Shown here: positions 41,501 through 52,500 of the stretch, piece after piece
How positions within the stretch are numbered: the first letter of the stretch is position 1
Layout: each line of letters opens with the position of its first letter
NCBI GenBank assembly: GCA_003991915.1
Contig: RQTK01000342.1
Span: 185,706 to 249,705 of the forward strand
From: Elysia chlorotica
Lineage: Eukaryota > Mollusca > Gastropoda > Plakobranchidae
Direction: 5' to 3'
DNA: 64,000 nt
Translations under genes and position numbers: made by a program
The notes under the pieces: model-generated
What the model saw: only the letters and a program-made list of their open reading frames with translations
Databases searched by the model: none
Told to the model about the DNA's origin: nothing

Positions 41501-44500
41501 ATAAATATTTATCCAATTGCCTTCATAGGACATGTGAATAGTCGTTCAAATAAAGAACATGACTTTTTTCTTCTTTTATTTTTCAACTTTCCTGTTTTAT
41601 GCATGTATTCTAATCGTTAAGACGGTTCCCTTTCCATTTTCTTACTCAATTTTACATGCATAATATACAATGCATTGTTTTTTCAGTCTCTTTAAAGTGT
41701 TTACAGTTACAGATCATTATGAAATTAAATTTTATAAGGTTCATAAGGTGATATGCGTTTTTGAAAAATGTGAGTTTTACCTTCAAGGCAGAATTCCCCT
41801 ATTTTCAATTTAGATTGTAACTTCAATAATACTGTAAGGGAAAAATAATGGATCTCACCAGGGTGTTATGTGCTTGATTGCACCGCTTGAACTGAATAAT
41901 TTTTAAGTCATAAAACATTCTTTACTGTATATATTATTCTTTTGTTCAAACCCACATAATTGATTTTTACACCAGTAGTAACACAGTTTGTAATATAAAG
42001 ACCATAAAGTTTTCGTTTCCCGAAAACTCTTTATGCTATTAAGACCATTAACTTTATACATGTAGTTTTCAACTTAAGTTTCTAAGCTAACTCGTCCTAT
42101 CCTTAAAGAGCTAGCCAGCTTCATTTATAACACCAAAACACTATGTACACTCTTATCAGCCATAACAGCGTGCCTTACAACTAACGTACAGCTAGTGGTA
42201 CCAAGTTTATCAATAGTTATTTACACTATGTGAAAATGAAGACATAAAACACAAAAATCTTCATTGAAACTGTCCTCCTTCTTCCTACTTCCATTAGCTC
42301 CCATTAATTTGTTGTTGATAGGCCCTCTATTCTTGGATATGCTATCTTTAAATTCTCTTTGTGGTATAAATTAAGTATTGACTTTTATTTTTTTTTCCTA
42401 AGCGATTTTATACACTGAAAACAATATCCACTCTTTGAACGAGCCATGATACCACTGGTTTTGATGGAATGGGCTTGTGAAATACTTTATTCAATGAACA
42501 AATGCACTCAAACAACACTTTTCATTGAATACCACCTGTACGGAATACGAAGTAACATAGTTATTACGACTTACGCTTTTAAGACCAACTGCGGCCCACC
42601 CACAAATATAGAGTTCAGTAATATAAAATCACTCGCTTTTTGTACTGCTCATTATTGCATAGAATCGCATAAAAATGACTTTCCTATTAACTACATCAAT
42701 ATAATATATGTATTCCTTTTTTGTTATAAAGCGCAACATCAGATCCCTTAGTACTACTGTGTCCAAAGAGATATCGCGTTTGTTTCCTTACCTTTATAAA
42801 GAAATTTTATATTCAGTGGTGGTTTTTACCACTGTGAGTGACACTTATCCTAATCCACAACTAACTACATAACCCAATAGTCCATACTCTAAGCTAAGTG
42901 CGGTGTGAATGCTATTACCGCATTGTTATATTTAATATCGTCCAGGACAACAAATTGTATTTCAGAGTCTTTCTCCATATGCATTACATCACCTATGTAT
43001 TAAAGACGTATTTTGTATACATTTGCCTTACGGGTGTTCTGTCTCTCTCATCACCCAGAACCAGAACCGTGCCCTGAGCGAGCCCAGACGGGGCAACCAA
43101 CAGGACGGGCAGTACTTCGCTACTCTGCCACTCGGTAAGTGTCTAGTTACTACCACTTTACCACTCGGTAAGTGTCTAGTTTGTCTAGTTCCTACCACTC
43201 TACCACTCTGTAAGTGTCTAGTTCCTACCACTTTACCACTCGGTAAATGTCTAGTTCCTACCACTTTGCCACTTGGTAAGTGTCTAGTTCCTACCACTCT
43301 ACCACTCCGTAGGTGTCTAGTTCCTACCACTTTACCTCTCTACCACACAGAAATTGTCTACCACTCTACCACTCGGTGAGTGTCTAATTCCTATCACTCT
43401 ACCACTCGGTAAGTGTCTAGTTCATACCACTCTACCACTCGGTAAGTGTCTAGTTCCTACCACTTTACCTCTCTACCACCCAGAAATTGTCTACCACTCT
43501 ACCACTCGGTGAGTGTCTAGTTCCAACCATCTACCACACAGAAAGTGTCAGGTTCCTACCACTCTACCACTCGGTAAGTGTCTAGATCCTACCACTGTAC
43601 CACTCGGTAAGTGTCTAGTTCCTACCACTCTACCACTCGGTAAGTGTCTAGTTCCTACCACTCTACCACTCAGAAAGTGTCTAGTTTCTACCACTGTACT
43701 ACTCGGTAAGTGTCTAGTTCCCGCCACTCTACCACTCGGTAAGTATCTAGTTCCTACCACTGTACCACTCGGTAAGTATCTAGTTCCTACCACTGTACCA
43801 CTCGGTAAGTGTCTAGTTTCTACCACTCTACCTCTCGGTAAGTGTCTAGTTCCTACCACTTTACCACTCTACCACACAGACAGTGTCTAGTTCCTACCAC
43901 TTTACACTTTAGCACTCAGATAGTGTCTAGTTTCTTCTACTCTACCACTCTACCACACAGACAGTGTCTAGTTTCTTCCACTATACCACTTGGTGAGTGT
44001 CTAATTCCTACCTATGACTGTCGTAAGTTATCAGTAGTTTGAATCATATGACTGTCATAAGCTGTCATTAGTAGTTTGAATCCTAGGACTGTCATAAGTT
44101 GCCATCAGTAGTTTGAATCCGAGGACTGTCATTTACGCTATCAGTAATTTGAGTCCCATAAGTGCATAATAGTTTAAGTCCCATAGCGGCCATAAGTGCG
44201 TAGTAGTTTTGAGCCCCATGTCGATTGTAAGAGCATAGTAGTTTGATTCTCATGTCTGCCGCAAGTGGATAGGGGTTGAGCAGTATTTTAGCATGCGTGC
44301 CAGAAGTTTGACTTACTATACTGCTATATTAGTTTAAGACATAATATGTCTGCCATAGGTGCCTAGTAGTTTGAGCAATATTACAGCCAAAACGGGCTTA
44401 ATGGTGAATTTCATGACAATTTTCTTCAGATGTTCACAGCTTTGAATCGGTATCGCCTTAGCTCTATACGAAAGTTCCATTCTACCCGAAACGTAGTTAT

Positions 44501-46498
44501 CGTAGACATACAGTGCTTTTTGGCTTTGTCAATTGTGATCTTACAATGTCCACGAAGTTTAATATTGTGTTATTAAACTAATGCAAATCAGTGAACGTTT
44601 TACTGCAATGTTTATACTTTATACCTCTTTTTATGTCCCGGAGTTTGGCAAAAGAAGTATACCACAATCATTGTGGGAAACTGCTGTTATATACTGGGTG
44701 TACTAAAAAGACTTATTTCCTCATCAAACCGAGTGGTTTAAAACGTATTCATGTTTCGCTGGTCTTAGCTCTCTCTGGTTTTAATTTTCTAATTGTTTGT
44801 CTTTTATTTTACTATCTCTAACACAGGTTGAATGTTACTTATGAACTATAAAACTACGTGTTCGTCCAAATAATATAGAAAACTCCTTTTAGACAACGAA
44901 TGAGAACAAGAAAATACCATTGATACGTACTAAAGTAGTGTATGTCGGCTTAGTTCTTGTATGTTCGTACACTTTGAAAAACTTTTTTTTAGTAAAATTA
45001 ATATCTTTTACCCTTTGGTTTAGGTAAAACATATCAGTTGTTTACACCTGCTAAGTTAGTGTATGTATATCCATTTCGCTAACCTTTTTGTTTGTAAAAT
45101 TAGTAAATCTTGTATCTTTTCCTTTTTGGATCAGGTCAAAAATATATTATCACGCCACGTCAGTACGCGGCCGATCCATTGTGGAATGGTTGGCCCTATC
45201 GTGGTAAAACTGCTCTGTCTTGGTTCCTTTCACGGGCTGGTGTTTTCTCTCATACATAACACCGATAAAATAACACCGACAAATTAACACTCTCGTGTTG
45301 TGTACCAGTGTTGGATACGATTTAAATCCATTTAATCCATTCGCACAAATCGTGGCGAAAAAGCTTCTCTCTTCTGGTTAGATTTCTTGAAATTATCGGC
45401 CTTAAATCAAGACAGTGGTTCGGCAGCTTTTCCAACGCATGGATTAATTAAGTCTTCAACGTATTTAAAGATCATCAACAAAATCGTGGTTTTATGTTAA
45501 ATGATACGACAGCCTATGCAAACGCATGCAATTTCTCAAATGTTCAAAATTCTTGCAGATCATCAACATAACAAAATATTTAAATCAATCGAAAACACTG
45601 TAATATCACCTAGACATCTAATAAATCTTTTAATTCATGTTAGTAAGTACTTTTAAATAGCTATAAACGTTGCTTTAAGTAAAATGTGAGTTGAATCCAC
45701 AGTGCAGTACATTACACTTTTTCAGACAGGATAAACGTGCATCTTTCAATGTCTTAAACACACTTAGATGCAAAGCCCTGATATGTGAGAGGATTTCAAG
45801 TTTTAACCAGTACTAATGGTTGCTACGGACATATTCTACTCGTTTTTAAGGACTTAATAGTTGCTAAGAACAATTCCTTATCATTGCCCAAGCCACATTA
45901 GCGATATAAATGACAGTTGAAATCATAACTTTTATGTCCAAATGTTCGCATGCAAAGAGGAAATGTTCAGTCTGAAAGGGAGGCCTTTTCTTTTTACTTC
46001 ACACAATTAACACACCAGGGAGTGAACTTTGTCTTTCGTTTTTTTAATAATATAAAATAATATTGATCTAACCATTATCAATTATACTTGAGATAATGTG
46101 CGTGGCCTCAATCACTTCAATTAACGCGCTCTTTCGTATGAATTTTTTTGGTCACTTAAAACTAAGGATGGTATCAACCACCCTCAACTATACACACTCA
46201 GATTCACACTCACAAAACGTAAGAATTAGCTCGCACCGATCACTGTTTATGAAATTGTGTGTCTGAGCTTTGGCAGCAAGAAGTTCATTACATTTTGTGC
46301 ACTTGGGATTAACACAGACATTTCCTTCCTCCTCTTTGCCAATGCTGCACCACCACCACCACCACCACCATTTTTAATTCCACCATCAGGAGCATTTTAT
46401 CTTTTCTGGTCTATGACATATATTTAAAATCAGTTCATAATTAAAATAAGACTTACGACTTAATATGTTCGGAAATAGACCAATAGACCAATAATACC

Positions 46499-46557
<59 letters not shown>

Positions 46558-49500
46558 TGCCCTAGCACTTTAAGTATACAGAAGAAAAACAATAAAAGCA
46601 TTCATATTTTTTAAAGAAAAGACTCATGTGTCTTAAATCCACTTTTATTCATGAATGACCTTTTTTTCTCTTAAATTTATCCTTTTGATATCTGGCAAAT
46701 AGGTGGCAGATACAAGCATTCACCATGGCAACGTGCGATTGATCCGTATTGGAATAACAATCCTTACTGGGGTAACAACGCATACTTCAGCAGATGCTTT
46801 TCCGTCTTTTTATTAAATTTAACTGGAAGCGTGCCTAACACTAACAGTACTAATTCGAATGGAACTGTATTTCATTAATTTTCTGCAGTTGAAGGCACCG
46901 GTTCAAGGCTCCGATTCAAAGCTGACTGAAGCGATTGTTTCATCTTTGACTAAAAATCAATATTATGTTAAATTGTGTTTTGTGGTTGTTGTTGTTGTTT
47001 TTTCAAATTGAATGTATTAATTTATCGAAATCGAAATTCACAGCCAGTACATACGTGTAGGAAAATATCAATGATAAGTAACAGAAAGTGCACTTTTAAC
47101 ACACACAACATTAAAAAAAAACTTGAAAACTTGAAATTTAGCAAGTTTGTTGTGAATGTATGTGATGCTAACTGACATGGCACTGTGGCTTCCTATGAAA
47201 TTGAACAATTTCTTCTCTGTCTGTGCGTAAGCTTCTCTTACTTTTACCTTGAAATTACAATTGCTGGCACCTCACACAAGAATTATGATCTTGACACCCA
47301 TGAAAATGGTTCATTTTTTATAGCTTGGACTTGAATTCACACAAGCATGTTGTTTTACTTTTTAAATACTTAGTGACAAAATCAAAAGTTAAAACATACA
47401 ATAAGTTTTTACCACTTCTTTAAGGGGTTAATTTTTAGAGCACATGAATGTTTCACGTTGATTTATCTGTGTGAAATCAAAAAGTGTTATCTGAATCAAT
47501 AACTAGTTAACAAAATTCACTCTCAGTTTCATAAAATACACACTAAAACCTTTAAAAAATATCAATGCTACTTCTTTTACCAACTTATAAATTAATGTGG
47601 TAGATCACAAATTCATGAAAAATGAAAATACAATTAAAAAAATTACTCTTTCTTTTACGAGGGCCCCCACCAAATCAAAAAGTAAAACACTACAAGATTA
47701 AGTCAATATGACAGTATGCAGTAAACGCTATGAACATTTTGCCGCTGCAATTTAAATAAAATTTATTGGCTAATGAAATAATACCCAAACTGAAAACGAC
47801 ATACCTACGAAGCTATATTGTAACCAGGAAATTAATTCTGTATAAAAAAAAACCCATTCTGTTTATAGACTGTTTTACACGCTCATTGTCATGTAGGTAC
47901 AGACCAAAAAAACAACAAAAGAACAGGTCTAGAGTGGAGCAACTTTTAAAATTATATGAGGCAGTACGCTTTGGGGCACGTTTCATTAGTTTATATTTTA
48001 ACTTAGCCCCCTTGCCATTTAAAAATAAAAGTTTATAAGTATCTCTAAGCAAAAATAATAATTAACTTTGCCCAGTTTTCTTTTAGGCTTGTTATCCCGT
48101 AACAAAGTCACATTTTAATTTTTTTTTTTTACATTCTAAAGCTAATTAAAGCTTTCTGTATTAACAGTTTGCTATTTGCGCTAAGTCCACATTGGCTTCG
48201 TCAATAATTTGCATCCGTTATAGAAGAGTGAACTTATGAAGAAAAAATGTTTTTACAACATAATTTGTATTGATATTTGTTGTAAAACTACAATTTCATA
48301 TTCAAAGCTTTCTGTTGTGTCAATATTTTGTGGTCACGTCGAATGGGCCTTATCAGATTAAGATCATTTAGTTTTAATTTCCTAATAACTGCACTAGTTT
48401 TTTTCTTGAATCCACATGATTCTACAAGTCAATTTTCCTGTGATGATAATTTTATGGTGATGGTGATACATCTAGAATAATTGTAAAATCGAGGGAAATA
48501 AAACAATCAAGCAATATGAAATCTCACAACTTGAGGGTAGTAGTGTTTCTTAAACAATTTCGAACCCCCTGTATCAGGCTATATCTTTGCCTGCCTTTGA
48601 GTCATTGATGCAGAGCTTTTCCTGAGAATTCTGTTTTTTTTCTTTCGGCATTTTTTTCCATCGTCCTTTGCGTCTTGTACTTGTTATACCGCTTCTCGAT
48701 AAGCGAGTTAGCGCTGTGATCAGAGCGTCGGCTTTCAAAGCGGGCATGCAGGTTCGAGCCTTGCTCTGGCATCTTCGTTTTTCCATACTGTTTGTGTCAG
48801 TGTCAGTGTAATAAAAAGTGGCCAGGCAAATCTTGGATATCCTGCTCTGGGGTCCCATAGCCAAGGAGCTCTGGAGACAAAAATTAAGAAACAAACTTCT
48901 ACCTATACTCCGGCTTAAGATTCTTTTGTACCCTCTCTCTTCAGGGTCCCAGCCAGTGGACGAGGCAACTCGACGCAAGGAGGAATATAAGAGAGACCTC
49001 CAGAGGCAGATGGCAGAGGCCCAACTCGCAAGGAAGACGTAAGGAGCTCTTTGTGAACAGTCATTTATTTAACTTCCACCGTAAGCGTAGCAAGCACAAA
49101 TAACAGGAAGTAGATTTAGACATTTTAATACATAGTAAGTCAGGCGTCTAAATGTACTCTTATGTTAGTGCTTACTATCCAAGAGTTACAAAGTTTCAGC
49201 AAACTTCTTTTGAAATTTTTTAAAATCTGAAACTAGAATTACCAGACGGGATAGCTAGGTTTAGTAGAAAAACAGTTGTTTTAAAAGATTCTACACCGCA
49301 TTGAAATTTACTCACTAAGGAGAATTACAAAAAGGAAGGCTAGCTGTCCGGTCTGGTTATTTGAGTCTGAGGTTTAGCACTGTTTTTTGTTTTGTTTTTC
49401 TACACTTTTATCTGCGTACTAAAATACTGATCAGATATAGATATGCATTTGTAAAAAATCAACAACCATTTAGAACAAGGTAGCTTAGTAGGTAGAGCAT

Positions 49501-52500
49501 GTGCATTTTAACAAGAAGTCCCTATTTCAAATCATGATCAGGCCGTCTTGTTCCTTACTGGTTGGGTCAGTGCTCATGTAATGTGACCGTCTGAGATAAA
49601 AGCCCTTGTATCACCACAATGCTTATTGTGTTAATCAAGAAGAACTGCGTGAAGCTGCCAGATGTTAGCCCTTGGACACATCTAGAAAATAGCCAGGAGA
49701 ACAACACACACATTAGACCGAATAACTACCCTTGGTCCAGATTCTTAGTTCATAGAACTGTGTAGTAGATGCACCACTTACTTTATTATTACCTATTTAT
49801 CATGATTCTGGATTTTATTTTCTACCATCCCATTTTTTAAGCCAAGAGTTTTGGTCCAGATTCTTAGTTTATAGCACTCTGTGGCAGATGCACCACCTAC
49901 TTTATTGTTGCCTTTTTATCATGATTCTGGGTTTTATTTTCTACCATTCCATTTTCTCAGTGAGCGCGCCCACGGAATTCTGGTCAACAACAACAACCTG
50001 GCCAATGAGCAGCTGACTTCCCCGCGCCTGCTGTACAGTGACCTGACCCCGAGGCGCCGGCCTGACCGCGAGCTGGAGGCCTACCACTCCAAGATCCTGG
50101 AGGGACTCAACAAGCTGGACAACACAACGTAAGTGGTGGATCGATGGGTGGATAGGATGGTGGGGTGGGTGGATTGGATGGTGATGGGTGGTTGGCATGG
50201 TTTATTGGTTGATGGGATGGTGGGATTGGTGGATTGGATGGTGATGAGTGGATTGAATGGTGATGGGTGGATTGGATGGTAATGTGTGGATTGCATGGTG
50301 GTGGTAGAATTGGATGGATGAATGGTGGGCTGGATTGCTTGGTTGCTGGTTGGTTGATTAAGTGAAGGGTAGTTACTAAAAGAGCATTTATGATTTTTTT
50401 TTTGGTCCATCTGTAGTGATCTTTTTCAGCATATGTATAATAATGAAAACTGGTTTATAAAAGAGCTCATTATGCATTCAATGGGGCCATTGAGTAGAGA
50501 ACTTTATATTACATGCTTGTTGTGGGCTATACTACAAGCATGCAGTTCTATAGCTTGTCATATCTTCCTTTAATGACGTCTAATAAAAAATGAAATTGAA
50601 GCATAAGAAGTATAACGGAAATTACTTTTTATCGCTATATGAGGATGAATATTCACTCTCAATATTTAAACTTGCTAAAGAGGACAATGTCTGTTTAAGG
50701 TTAATATGTGGGACCCCAGGATGAAAAATAGAAAAAAATAAAGCTTTGTTCCTTAGGCAGAGACACATTAGTCTGTTTTTAACGTGCAAGAACTAACTTT
50801 TCCTGAACTGTTCAATGCTGAGGTCAATACAAATTACAATGAAACAACTTCACCAGACTGGTAAATAAATTATTTTTTAACATGATGGCTAAGACTGTTG
50901 AGGCACCATTGAGATGATGCTGGGTTGGATTCCTAGCGTTAATGAAAACTGTTCCACTCTCCTGACAGTTGGGTCTAAACCTGGGCTAGTGAAAGAGTCC
51001 GGGACACGCTCTATTTAAAGTTTCTGAATGTCACATTTCACTGTGGACAACACAGACTTTAGGCTATACTGTATTTACAATGTGGGCTCTCTGTACAGGC
51101 GAAGGGCCAGAGAATCTTTGGGTCGGCGTCCACCATTTGAACCTGGGTCTATCAAAGAGTATGGGACAAGCTTTATTTAAAGCTTCCAAATGTCACATTT
51201 TACTGTGGACAACACAAAATTCTTACTATACTGTATTTCCATTGTGCTTTCTCCATGTATAGACCTTTTTTTTAAAAAGCTTTTAAATAACACATCTAAT
51301 TATGGAACAGCGCATGTTTTAAACTATGTATATTGGCTCCCCCTTTACAGGCCAAGGGCCAGAGCATCTCTAGGACGTCGCCCACCATCCTCTGACCGCA
51401 GGGGGACCGGAGGTCTAAACCTGGGTCTGGGTGCTGGGCCCGCCCCAGCTGTCGGAAGACAGGGAGGAGGGGGAGGAGGCATCCTAGACCTGGGCTTTGA
51501 CTCGGTGCTGGGAGGTCCTCGTCTGACCACCATTGACCCGCCGGCCGGACTCCAGTACCAGCCATCGTAAGTAGGCTAGTCACCTAGTGGTCAAGTTGTC
51601 CAGTGGTCAAAGATGCCTTGATATGAAGTGAAGGCATTTTTTGTCCCTAAAACTAAAATACTAAGCCTACATTTTGAATTCAAGTCTAAAATGTTATGTA
51701 TAATGATATAACGTTAATGTGTACTGTGTCTAAAATTAATGTGTGCTTATAATTTTGTATATGTTTATGTAATCTCCTAAGTTAACTCTCATTTATTACT
51801 AAATGTTTTAAATACTATTATTGATGAAATCATTCCCCAAGACACATTTTAAAAAATTGAGGCAGAACTTTCTTTTCTAAAGGATCTTTTATTTTTTGTC
51901 TGCTTCGTGATCAGTCTGTTATTGTCTATGAATTTTGTAAAAAATAGTTACACCAACCCGTTTCTTTTCTTTAAAATTTCGAACACAAATTAAGAAATCG
52001 TTTGGTGCAACTGCGCTCTGAAAAGAAAGAGGCTTTTACATTTTTTGTTTTGTTTTAAAGATTGTCTAAAACATAATCCCTTCTCCTCCATAATAATATG
52101 ATGGTATCTTTATCAGCTAATGAAATAGAAAGCCATCACCACCTAATTTGCTTAACCACAAAATAAGTCTTATATTGCTTTTCTTTCAAAGTTTATTTAA
52201 TTTAAATTAACACTGAGCCTTTGTTCATAGTAAAACATTTTTTGGGTTTTGAGTTTATACATGAATAGAATATCCTACATTATCATGGCCTAGTTGTGCA
52301 GGAAATCAATTCTACTAAAATTAAGTATATATATTTTTCATAACCTCATCCTTACTTAAGAGGTTACCAATCTCTTAAGTTTATTCTTAAAATCATATTT
52401 TTTTCTGCAAAGAATCAGTTGAAAATAATTTAAAATCTCTTAAGATGTTTAAGCCAAGCCTCTTTGTGTGTTGTATTTTACAAATTTAAGTTTACATGCT

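Larger units (their letters stand above)
45204..46702. other. intron between the duplicated exons
   Basis: AT-rich intron with a CCA microsatellite (46349-46371) and an AAT microsatellite (46501-46557). No other feature. Confidence 0.5.

Noticed and set aside
42446-42751. 101-codon ORF
   Set aside because: No domain, no splice signals in phase, and composition like the surrounding intron.
43023-43890. Long ORFs (118 and 125 codons, and minus-strand mirrors) reading GKCLVPTTLPL repeats as separate genes
   Set aside because: They are the frame-open 33-bp array. Only the in-frame extension of exon 24 is meaningful.
43130-44010. CRISPR array
   Set aside because: Units are contiguous tandem repeats without unique spacers, in an intron-rich eukaryotic gene.
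48690-48770. A functional tRNA gene
   Set aside because: A and B boxes are present, but the acceptor and other stems do not pair and a SINE tail follows. The same holds for the heads at 25.5, 31.8, 49.5, 54.7 and 60.4 kb.
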